From: UBA8337 sp963932545
GTDB taxonomy: Bacteria; Pseudomonadota; Alphaproteobacteria; RS24
Assembly (NCBI GenBank): GCA_963932545.1
Contig: CAWVRH010000001.1
Location: forward strand, 1 to 64,000
Direction: 5' to 3'
DNA length: 64,000 nucleotides
Under the pieces are notes generated by a model that saw nothing but the letters and a program-made list of their open reading frames with translations, did no database searches and was not told the DNA's origin. How positions within the stretch are numbered: position 1 is the first letter of the stretch; every line of letters starts with the position of its first letter. This document shows, piece after piece, positions 53,236-62,919 of the stretch. The translations under genes were made by a program, and so were the position numbers.

Positions 53236-55320
53236 TCAGCGAGAAGAGACTTTCGAAGTCCCCTCATAAGCTACAAATTTTGGAAGCGGAGGTGATTTAT
53301 CAGCCGCAGCTCTTGCTAATATTTCATCAAATTTCGCTTTTCTTAAAAGCTCGCCGAAAACAATCTTTCCCTTTAACGTAAGATGGGCATGGTCGTAGCG
53401 AAGCCGAAAACCATGATCGTCGAATACCATACATTGGCGATGAGCATCATCACAAAAAAGAGAGCGTCTTTCAAAATATGTAAGTTGATTATTAACTGAA
53501 AATCTTTTCAGCCGATCATTAGTTTCCAAGTTGAGCTTATTCTGAATTTCGTAAGCCTTTCTCTCCGCAGACGCTTTATATTTTTCAAATAAATCAAATG
53601 AACGAAAATCAATCTTATTTGTGACAGCGTCAACATAGGTCTTTTCTGCCACCCAGAAACCTTCCGTACGATCTAAAGTCAAAGTATTTCCAAGCAAAAT
53701 AATTTTTTTTCCATCTTTGTTTAGCTTAGGAATGAGATAAGACAGCCCATCTGCATCTGTGGGATTATCTTTTAACCTTTTGTCACACTGTGAATCAAAA
53801 AATCGTGTCGCAATCACAAAAACATCTGACGCTTCATAAGCCTTGGAGTCGTACAATGCACTTCGCATCTTTGCAAATCTGTGATCACGCTCATCAAAAC
53901 AAGATAATTGCTCATTCCGAACTGTTTTTAAGAAATGATAATTTTTGTAGGCATCCGTTTGACTAAATAAAGCCCCCAAAAAGTCGCCAGAATGAGAGTT
54001 ACCAAAAATATAAACATTAACTTTTTTGGCGGAAGGAGCTTTTAACGATAGTTTATTAAGTTCAAAATATCTCCAAAAACCTTGCCTTAGTACACCATCA
54101 TCTAGTTCGAAATTAGCCCAACCTGATATATACCGACCCGGAAACCCCTCTTTAACGATTACAGATGTTGCAAACATAACGGTAGTAGAAGTGAAAACTA
54201 ACAAAACCAACAAAAACATCTGCTTCCCAACTATCACGCCATTTCTGATAGGCTTTTCGACAAGCCTGTAAGAGATTACCGAAAGCACAAACGTGGCCGC
54301 AATAAGCCAAAACTTGTCATAGATCTGCGGCTCACCAGAGTTTATGCGCGCAAAGGCAAATATCGGAAAATGCCAAAGATATGCTGAGTAACTTAAGAGT
54401 CCTATCCATACAAATGGCTTGCTCCCTAACACCTTACCTACCAATTCATCTTTCGATGAAAAACCAATAATCATAGCAACGCCCAAAATTGGTAGTAATG
54501 TATAAAAACTCGGGTGAGGCGTTGTGCCATCAAAAAACAGAATACTAGAGGCAATCAAGCACAGACCAACCATAGGAAGCATTCGCGTTCCAATACCGTC
54601 ATTCGAGGTTTCATAGTTCAGTTCCCGATAGGCAAGCATAGAACCAACCGCTAGCTCGCAAAATCGACTAAATGGCAGATAGAAATTCAAGTTGGAATTT
54701 CTTACTTCCATCAACTCAGCGAACTGAAGACTGAGCAAAGATAGCCCCATAAGAATGGTAAAAAAATGCTGTCTAAAATACTTAAACGCGACGATGGCTA
54801 TAATTGGAAATACTAAATAGAACTGCTCCTCTATACCCAAACTCCAAGTGTGAAGAAATGGTTTGAGCAGAGCACTATCCGCACCATACTCAGTCGTACT
54901 GAAGTAAAAGAAAAAATTAGAACCGAAGAACAGGGAAGCAAGGATGCTTTCTGCTTACTCGACAAGGTCTGACGGCAACAACTTTTGCCACGCATAGGGG
55001 ATGGATACAAATATCACAATGAAGAGCATCGGTAGGATGCGTCGAGCTCGTCGCTCGTAGAAATTTAGGAAACTAAATGAACCTTTTGACTGGAGCTCAG
55101 AAAGAATAATGCGTGTAATCAAGTATCCACTTATCACAAAGAAAATATCAACTCCGATAAAACCGCCTTCAAACCAATCTTTACCAAAGAGCACCATCTG
55201 TGCGTGGTATAGAATAACGCTAACGACAGCGATGGCACGCAAGCCATCAACTTCTGCTCTATAAGAAAGTTTTGAACAATTCACTTGGTTCACTTGGTTC
55301 ACTTGGTTCACTTGGTTCAC
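53236..55320 (-). pseudogene. OafA/YrhL-type O-acyltransferase with SGNH domain, interrupted by an in-frame stop
   Basis: One reading frame runs the whole length, with a single TAA at 54955-54957 (codon 122 from the GTG at 55320). Before it: YRAEVDGLRAIAVVSVILYH, GGFIGVDIFFVISGYLI and FYERRARRILPMLF. After it, in the same frame: SILASLFFGSNFFFYFS, HTWSLGIEEQFYLVFP and many transmembrane helices, then a periplasmic SGNH domain (FGNSHSGDF and YDHAHLT). Such proteins acetylate LPS or other surface glycans. Without the stop it would be about 694 residues. The downstream part could restart at a TTG (54840), but would lack the N-terminal helices and the HTWS motif. The region is clearly A+T-rich, which suggests acquisition. 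Confidence 0.82.
55282..55320 (-). repeat. 9-bp tandem repeat with five in-frame GTG codons at the acyltransferase start
   Basis: CACTTGGTT is repeated four times and followed by CAC; in the gene it reads GTG-AAC-CAA repeated, giving Val-Asn-Gln repeats. GTG codons begin at 55320, 55311, 55302, 55293 and 55284, any of which could start translation. There is no ATG upstream in frame and no strong ribosome site. Confidence 0.9.
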
Positions 55321-55853
55321 TTTCTTTTTTGGGTCTCTAAACGCACTTTGATTAAAGGATTTATAGTTTGGAGCGTCACTTTTGCCTACTTATTTTATGG
55401 CGCACGCAGCACCTTTTTCTTCCTAGTCACAGCAACTGATAAAGCGTTCGTGCGAACAAAGTGTTCGTAGAGGGGCAAATAGCCACAGCGGCAGACACTC
55501 ATTCATCACAAATTTGGCAACCAAGGACGTCAGAAACGCCATTGGCAAATGCGGTGGATTTTCTGTGAAACCCTACAGCACACACAAGTTGGAGAAAGCA
55601 CTGAAACCTGGAAAAGAAGTGATTGGTTTGATATCGCAAAGATGACACTGACACGCATGGATAGCTGCTTCGCCGCCGTACATGTCTATCCGTTCAGTAC
55701 TCAAAATTTAGGCTTTGTCACAGTGGACGTCGTTTCTAACTTTCTTTTTAACACTTAAGAAAAAAGCCAACAGAATGAACCGTTGACTTTCAAAGTCTCT
55801 AATGACTTGCTAACTAATAATATGAATAAAATCATTAAGTTACGTCGTCTGAG
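55321..55853. other. Gene-poor A+T-rich gap between the acyltransferase and guaA
   Basis: About 530 bp. Short open frames exist (for example a 69-codon plus-strand frame at 55549-55758), but they have no recognisable domain, ribosome site or codon preference. The right end contains a terminator for guaA. No tRNA, integrase remnant or attachment repeat was seen. It may be a remnant of the event that brought in the acyltransferase. Confidence 0.5.
55760..55790 (-). terminator. Intrinsic terminator downstream of guaA
   Basis: On the minus strand AAAGTCAAC (55790-55782) pairs with GTTGGCTTT (55771-55763), 9 bp with one G-U and a 10-nt loop, and runs into a stretch of T (A at 55760-55765 on the plus strand). 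It lies about 64 bp after the guaA stop and closes the leftward guaB-rsmB-TPR-guaA group. Confidence 0.75.
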
Positions 55854-57397
<1,544 letters not shown>

Positions 57398-57398
<1 letters not shown>

Positions 57399-57892
57399 TA
57401 TTTGTCCTTTTTAGGGCTATCTGTCTTGGCGATATCGCTGTTCGCAATAGAGGCCGCAAGTTCATTGGCCGACCGGCATGGCGCCGCACATAGCTGACGC
57501 AACACAGAGAGAGATTTTTTGGCCTGCTCAATATCCTCAAGCGCCAGCGCCGCATCCCCTTGCAAGCGCAAGGCGATTAAATCGCTGGGTTCAATATCCA
57601 AGCCAACGCCGATGAGACGAAGCGCTTCTTCTTGATTATCGAGCTTGCTTTGCGCTTGGCCTTTCACAACATAGGCGCGCGCATTTCCAGGATTTGCAGT
57701 CAGAGCCAAGTTTAGCAATTCGTCGGCTTGCGCCGCTTTATTGGCCGCCAACTGTTGCTCGGCTTGGCCCACAAGGCGCGCCGACAAACTGCGATAGCTA
57801 TCCGAAATAGCCGCCGCAGGGCTGAGGCTCGCCAAGCTAAGGCCGACGGTAAATCCGAGGGCTAAACTAAAAGTAGAAAATGATTTTGTCAT
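57398..57892 (-). CDS. Secreted tetratricopeptide-repeat protein
   Basis: 164 residues from the ATG at 57892; a start 12 bp upstream is possible. A signal peptide (LALGFTVGLSLASLSPAAA) precedes two or three TPR motifs (AEQQLAANKAAQADELLNLALTANPGNARAY and the next 34-residue unit). Such proteins scaffold protein contacts in the periplasm; the role here is unknown. It is placed between rsmB and guaA and coupled to guaA by TAATG. Confidence 0.75.
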
Positions 57893-57941
57893 ATGCTGTC
57901 TCATAGAATTTCGAAGATGTTTTATCTTAGCTCAACTTGGC

Positions 57942-59189
57942 TCAACTGGTGGAAACATTTTGCAAGACCGCGCAATACAGACCATCCGTATCGCTGTTCA
58001 TCGGGTGCAATTGCATCTGCCCCCCTTGGCCAAATGGCAAAACCGTATCCGACAATTCAAAGCCGGGGGTTTCTTGCAAAAACTTGTCGATCTGTTGGCC
58101 GTTCTCCGACGCCAAAATAGAGCATGTGATATACACCAAACGCCCGCCCGGCTGCACCAGCAAGGCACTTTCCGTCAAAATGTCAGCCTGCATTTGATGC
58201 AGCTCCGCCAAATCTTCTGGCGTCAGGCGCCATTTGGTTTCTGGCGAACGGCGCCAGCGACCTGTGCCACTGCATGGCACATCGGCGACCACTAAATCGC
58301 AGCCTTCGGTAAAGTCCAGCACTTGCGCAGGCTTTACAATTTGCAAAATATCCACGCCCGCGCGTTTGGCTCTTGGGCGTTGGCCGTTCATCCGTCCGGC
58401 AATCGCGTCATGCACCAGCAGCACACCTTGGTTTTCCATTTGCGCGGCCAGCGCCAAAGCCTTGCCGCCTGCGCCCGCACAAAAATCCATCACCGTTTGG
58501 CCGGGCTGGGCGTCGCACACTTGCGCCACGCTTTGCGCGCCCGCATCTTGCACTTCAATCAAGCCTTGTTTGAAGGCCTCGCTATCGACCAGACGCGGTG
58601 CGCCTTCAAAGCGCAAAGCGGTCTCGACATGGGCGTGCGGCACGGGCTCAAAGCCCTCCTCTTGCAAGGCCGCCATCGCGCCCGCGCGATCGGTTTTAAG
58701 TAAGTTCACCCGAACATCCACCGGCGCGCGCTCGCGCATGGCCACCAAAACCGCCTCGGTATCGTCGCCCAATTGCGCCTCGATATCGCTCAGCAGCCAG
58801 TCTGGCACCGACCAAGATCCAGCCTTGTCTTGCGACACATCGCGCTCGAGGGCTTGATTGAGCTTTTCTGCGCTCTCCGCATCTAGAGGTTGCGGCGCAT
58901 GGGCACTGCCATCGGCCAAGGCCAAGGCAGCTTCTAGCGTTTCGCCTTCTAGCTGAACGGTGGCCAAAAGGCTTACCAACAAAGCATCGTCATCTTGCAG
59001 CCGCGCGGTTAGCGAGCCGTAATGCCGCAAAATCGCGAACAGTCGGTTGGAGATATCACGACGATCTTTCGACCCCGCATAGCGGTTTTTGCGACCCCAA
59101 TTTTGCATAATGCGATCGGCCGGTGTGCCATCTAACATCACGGTGTTGAGTAAATCTGATAGGGCCTGCAGGCGCGCGGCGGGGCGCAC
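57942..59189 (-). CDS. rsmB: RsmB-type rRNA cytosine methyltransferase (NOL1/NOP2/Sun family)
   Basis: 415 residues starting at a GTG that shares its G with the guaB stop (TAGTG). An N-terminal NusB-like helical domain is followed by the SAM fold: FCAGAGGKALALAAQM, and the two active-site cysteines in DVPCSGTGRWRRSPETKW and YITCSILASENG. RsmB makes m5C967 in 16S rRNA; other RsmB/NOP members act on nearby sites, so target identity is inferred. Confidence 0.85.
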   Translation of the reverse strand: MRPAARLQALSDLLNTVMLDGTPADRIMQNWGRKNRYAGSKDRRDISNRLFAILRHYGSLTARLQDDDALLVSLLATVQLEGETLEAALALADGSAHAPQPLDAESAEKLNQALERDVSQDKAGSWSVPDWLLSDIEAQLGDDTEAVLVAMRERAPVDVRVNLLKTDRAGAMAALQEEGFEPVPHAHVETALRFEGAPRLVDSEAFKQGLIEVQDAGAQSVAQVCDAQPGQTVMDFCAGAGGKALALAAQMENQGVLLVHDAIAGRMNGQRPRAKRAGVDILQIVKPAQVLDFTEGCDLVVADVPCSGTGRWRRSPETKWRLTPEDLAELHQMQADILTESALLVQPGGRLVYITCSILASENGQQIDKFLQETPGFELSDTVLPFGQGGQMQLHPMNSDTDGLYCAVLQNVSTS

Positions 59190-60652
59190 TAGTTTTTACC
59201 TGACCCCGGATAGTTCGGGGCCTCACGAGTAATCGTTACATCGTGAACATGGCTTTCGACCAGCGAGGCCGAACTCATCCGAACAAATGTGGCGCGGGCA
59301 TGCAAATCAGCAATCGTTGCCGAGCCTGTGTAGCCCATGGCAGCGCGAAGCCCGCCAACCAATTGGTGAATGACTGGCCCGACCGCTCCCTTGAAAGGGA
59401 TTTGGCCTTCAATGCCTTCGGGCACCAACTTGTGACTATCGGAAATATCTTGTTGGAAATAGCGATCTGCCGAGCCGCGCGCCATGGCGCCAACCGAGCC
59501 CATGCCGCGATAGGCTTTATAGGAGCGGCCTTGATATAAAAACACTTCGCCGGGGCTTTCGGCTGTGCCTGCCAGAAGCGAGCCAACCATGACGCAGCTT
59601 GCGCCAGCGGCCATGGCTTTGGCCAGGTCACCCGAATATTTAATGCCGCCATCGGCAATCACCGGAATTTTAGCCGCCTTGGCCGCTTCCACCGCATCCA
59701 TAATGGCGGTGAGTTGCGGCACACCGACGCCAGCAACGACGCGTGTGGTGCAAATAGAACCTGGCCCAATGCCTACTTTAATCGCATCCGCGCCTGCATC
59801 GATGAGCGACTGGGTGCCATCTTTGGTGGCCACATTGCCGGCCATCACTTGTATGGAGGAGGAGAGTTTTTTAATCCGTTGCACGGCTTCGCCAACCATC
59901 GCCGAATGACCATGGGCCGTATCAACAACAATCAAATCAACGCCAGCATCGACCAGCGCTTCGGTACGCGCAAAACCATCATCGCCCACCGTTGTCGCCG
60001 CCGCCACGCGCAACCGACCGCGGTCATCTTTGGCCGCATTGGGGTGCAATTGCGCTTTTTCCATATCCTTGACGGTGATGAGACCAATGCAACGATAGGC
60101 ATCATCCACCACCAGAAGTTTCTCAATACGGTGCTTATGCAACAAGCGCTTGGCTTCATCATGGTCGACTTCTTCGCGCACCGTGATGAGGTTTTCATGG
60201 GTCATTAATTCCGAGACTTTTTGGCTCGGGTTCGACGCAAAACGGACATCCCGGTTGGTCAGAATACCCACTAATTTACCGTTCTCTTCGGTGACGGGAA
60301 CGCCAGAAATTTTATTGGCGGTCATTAACTCTAAGGCTTCAGCTAATTTAGCTTTCGGGCCAATGGTCAATGGGTTGACCACCATGCCGCTTTCGAATTT
60401 CTTTACTTTCACCACTTCGGCCGCTTGTTCGGCTGGCGTTAAATTGCGGTGTAAAACGCCTATGCCACCGGCTTGCGCCATGGCAATCGCCATTTCGCTT
60501 TCGGTAACTGTATCCATGGCTGAGGCCAGCAATGGGATGCCTAATTGGATGGTTTTGGTAACTTGTGTCGTCGTATCGGCTTGGCTAGGCATGATGTTAG
60601 AAGCAGCCGGCTCTAGCAATACGTCATCAAAGGTAAGGGCTTCGCGAAACAT
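59189..60652 (-). CDS. guaB: Inosine-5'-monophosphate dehydrogenase
   Basis: 487 residues. It oxidises IMP to XMP. The core starts LTFDDVLLEPAASNIMPSQ, has two CBS domains (about residues 92-205), the catalytic cysteine in GIGPGSICTTRVVAGVG and the flap with the Arg-Tyr pair. It is followed by rsmB, a TPR gene and guaA, so the steps from IMP to GMP are in one leftward group. The rlmE gene ends 94 bp upstream. Confidence 0.97.
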   Translation of the reverse strand: MFREALTFDDVLLEPAASNIMPSQADTTTQVTKTIQLGIPLLASAMDTVTESEMAIAMAQAGGIGVLHRNLTPAEQAAEVVKVKKFESGMVVNPLTIGPKAKLAEALELMTANKISGVPVTEENGKLVGILTNRDVRFASNPSQKVSELMTHENLITVREEVDHDEAKRLLHKHRIEKLLVVDDAYRCIGLITVKDMEKAQLHPNAAKDDRGRLRVAAATTVGDDGFARTEALVDAGVDLIVVDTAHGHSAMVGEAVQRIKKLSSSIQVMAGNVATKDGTQSLIDAGADAIKVGIGPGSICTTRVVAGVGVPQLTAIMDAVEAAKAAKIPVIADGGIKYSGDLAKAMAAGASCVMVGSLLAGTAESPGEVFLYQGRSYKAYRGMGSVGAMARGSADRYFQQDISDSHKLVPEGIEGQIPFKGAVGPVIHQLVGGLRAAMGYTGSATIADLHARATFVRMSSASLVESHVHDVTITREAPNYPGSGKN

Positions 60653-60746
60653 AGGTCAAATCCTCTTGGGTCTGGAGGTGCATTTGACGAGTTCATGTAT
60701 CACTTATTTAGGACTTGTGGCAAAAAATATCTTACCCCCGCAAAAA

Positions 60747-61484
60747 TCAGCCATTTTCCGGTGGATAAGCCTCCACGGGCTCGCCCTTAAAATCCATCGC
60801 GACGACATAGAGTTCCACCGATTCTTTGCGGCTGGCCTTTGGCTTCATATGATAGACTTGGCGAAAGCGTTTTTTCAGCTCATCCAAAAGCTCACGCGAG
60901 GCGCCGCCTTGGAACACTTTCGCGCAAAAAGCCCCGCCCGGTTTTAGCGCTTCAAAAGCAAACCAAGCGGCCGTTTCGGCCAGCGCCATAGTGCGTAAAT
61001 GGTCGGTTTGGCGATGCCCAGTTACCGCCGCCGCCATATCCGATATCACCACATCGGCACGTCGCCCTGCCAGCTCGCGAACTTTTTTCGGTGCGCTATC
61101 TTCGAGAAAATCGAGTTTCAAAAACTCCACCCCTTGCAGCGGCTCCATATCTTGCAAATCAATGGCGGCCACAAAGCCTTTGTTTTTTAAAGCCTGAACA
61201 CGTTGCGCCGCCACTTGCGCCCAGCCACCCGGCGCGCAGCCAAGGTCGATGACACAAGCGCCCGGTTTGAAAAACTTAAACCGGTCGTCCATTTCAAGAA
61301 TTTTATAGGCGGCGCGAGAGCGATAGCCATCCGACTTGGCGGCCGCCACATAAGGGTCATTGAGTTGGCGTTCCAGCCAGCGCGTCGAGGAGAGCTTGCG
61401 CCCTCTGGCGGTTTTCACCCGCTCGCGCATTCGGTCGCCGCGCCTTTGTCCATCGCCAACGCCCGGCCCTTTTTTATCCGTCAT
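60747..61484 (-). CDS. rlmE: 23S rRNA 2'-O-methyltransferase RlmE
   Basis: 245 residues. It methylates U2552 of 23S rRNA. A basic N-terminal stretch is followed by STRWLERQLNDPYVAAAKSDGYRSRAAYKILEMDDRF, the SAM loop IDLGCAPGGWAQVAAQ and the catalytic Asp and Lys in VVISDMAAAVTG and GGAFCAKVFQGG. It begins 14 bp after the second ppx/gppA gene, its usual partner in alphaproteobacteria. Confidence 0.95.
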   Translation of the reverse strand: MTDKKGPGVGDGQRRGDRMRERVKTARGRKLSSTRWLERQLNDPYVAAAKSDGYRSRAAYKILEMDDRFKFFKPGACVIDLGCAPGGWAQVAAQRVQALKNKGFVAAIDLQDMEPLQGVEFLKLDFLEDSAPKKVRELAGRRADVVISDMAAAVTGHRQTDHLRTMALAETAAWFAFEALKPGGAFCAKVFQGGASRELLDELKKRFRQVYHMKPKASRKESVELYVVAMDFKGEPVEAYPPENG

Positions 61485-61498
61485 TTCACGTATCCCTT

Positions 61499-62656
61499 TT
61501 AGGCGCTGCCGTTTTCAGAACCTGTTTGCGCGCTGGGGCGGTTTCGCCCTCGGTTGCCACGGTTTCGTCGGCTCCAACGCATATCTTTCTTTATCATACG
61601 CAGCAATAGGCCTTCGCGTAACCCACGATCTGCGACCGAAACTTTTGTCACCGGCCAGCGCGTATGAATGGCCTCTAAAACCGCACAACCAGACAGCACC
61701 AAATCGGCTCGCTGGGCGCCAATGCACGGATTTTCGGCTAATTGGTCGCGGCTCATATTGCGCAAATTGCCAATCACCTTCGTAACATTTTCCGCCGATA
61801 TCGTGCAGCCATCGACGACATTGCGGTCATAGCGCGCAAGCCCTAATTGCACCGCCGCCAAAGTGGTCACCGTGCCCGACGTGCCAATGATTTGCACACG
61901 GCTCATGTCCACCATATCGGATTGACGGTCCATAAACGCCTGCAAGCGGGTTTCGCTTTCTTCCAACATGCCCTCATAGCCATGTTCATGCTGGCCCGGG
62001 CCAGCATGGCGCTCCGAGAGGCGCACCACGCCAAGCGGCACGCTGTCACTGTCTATCAATTTGAAGAAATCATTGTTTTGCGGCGACGTCGAATTTTGGC
62101 GCGACATGCGGCTTATTTCTGTGCTGCCGCCGCCGATATCATAAAGGATAATATCATCGACATTTTCATCAAACAAAGAGCCGCAGCCAATCGCGGCCAA
62201 TTCGGCTTCGGCTTGGCCGTCGATAATTTCCATCCGCAATCCAGTTTCTTTGCGCACGCGCTCAATGAAGGCGGCACCATTGCTGGCACCGCGACACGCC
62301 TCGGTGGCGACACAGCGCAGGCGCACCACATTGGCACGCCTAATTTTACTGGCCGCAATTCGCAAAGCTGCAATCGTGCGTTCCATCGCGTCTTCGGATA
62401 ATTCGCCGCTGGCCTCTAGCCCTTCGCCAAGGCGGACGATGCGCGAGAAACTATCTCGCACCCGAAACCCAAGCCCGCCCGAGCGCTCGACGATGAGCAG
62501 GCGGCAATTATTGGTTCCCAAATCGACAGCTGCATAAAGGCGCGTTTTTTGAGGGCCCGACGACTGAGCTTTGTTCGAAGGCCGGCGCTTGTTTTCAAAC
62601 CGAGGTTTTGAAGGCGATGAGGCGGCTCGCTGTTTTGAGCTGTCGTTATCTTGCAT
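61499..62656 (-). CDS. Second Ppx/GppA family phosphatase
   Basis: 385 residues from the ATG at 62656 (AGGAAG ribosome site). A basic, Ser-rich N-terminal tail of about 40 residues precedes AAVDLGTNNCRLLIVE, LGEGLEASGELS, IIDGQAEAELAAIG and ILYDIGGGSTEISR, which mark the sugar kinase-like phosphatase core. It lacks the extra C-terminal domain of the paralogue at 10.4-12 kb. Members hydrolyse polyphosphate or pppGpp; which one is not visible. Linkage with rlmE is conserved in the class. Confidence 0.88.
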   Translation of the reverse strand: MQDNDSSKQRAASSPSKPRFENKRRPSNKAQSSGPQKTRLYAAVDLGTNNCRLLIVERSGGLGFRVRDSFSRIVRLGEGLEASGELSEDAMERTIAALRIAASKIRRANVVRLRCVATEACRGASNGAAFIERVRKETGLRMEIIDGQAEAELAAIGCGSLFDENVDDIILYDIGGGSTEISRMSRQNSTSPQNNDFFKLIDSDSVPLGVVRLSERHAGPGQHEHGYEGMLEESETRLQAFMDRQSDMVDMSRVQIIGTSGTVTTLAAVQLGLARYDRNVVDGCTISAENVTKVIGNLRNMSRDQLAENPCIGAQRADLVLSGCAVLEAIHTRWPVTKVSVADRGLREGLLLRMIKKDMRWSRRNRGNRGRNRPSAQTGSENGSA

Positions 62657-62919
62657 GTCTACTTCCTGTGCTGGCACGAAAATTTACCAGATCGACACGC
62701 CCGAAAACGTGCGGTAAGCCATAAAGATAGATTATTTGTCCAGCCCCAAGCAAGTTAAATGCGTTTGGCGCTGGCAAAGTTTACGCATGGGTCAGCGAGA
62801 AGCGCCACTTGTCTTTCTTCCAAAGCGTGTTAGATCTTTGCCATAGTTAAAGCGCAGCCAATCCGCCGGCTTGCCCATTTTGTAAAAAAAGCGACGCGTC
62901 GCGATGAGTAAGGATTTTT
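62657..62919. promoter_or_regulatory. Divergent control region with a possible RNA pseudoknot upstream of metY
   Basis: The 263-bp gap holds no gene. On the plus strand, ATGCGT (62759-62764) pairs with ACGCAT (62783-62788), and TGGCGCT (62766-62772), inside that loop, pairs with AGCGCCA (62801-62807), which forms an H-type pseudoknot on paper. A perfect 12-bp palindrome GCGACGCGTCGC (62891-62902) lies just before the AAGGA ribosome site. Sulfhydrylase genes in this class are often under SAM riboswitches, but the conserved SAM-II core is not recognisable here. Confidence 0.4.

Noticed and set aside
54841..54954. Frameshift between the two acyltransferase parts
   Set aside because: The two parts are in the same frame, 38 codons apart and continuously open after one TAA, so it is a nonsense codon and not a frameshift.
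55549..55758. 69-codon open frame in the gap before guaA
   Set aside because: No ribosome site, no family resemblance, and composition like the surrounding noncoding sequence.
60150..60947. Long open frame on the plus strand opposite guaB and rlmE
   Set aside because: It is antisense to two well-conserved genes, has no ribosome site or domain, and arises from codon bias of the genes below it.
62657..62919. SAM-II riboswitch upstream of metY
   Set aside because: The conserved core segments were not found, so only a generic pseudoknot possibility is reported.
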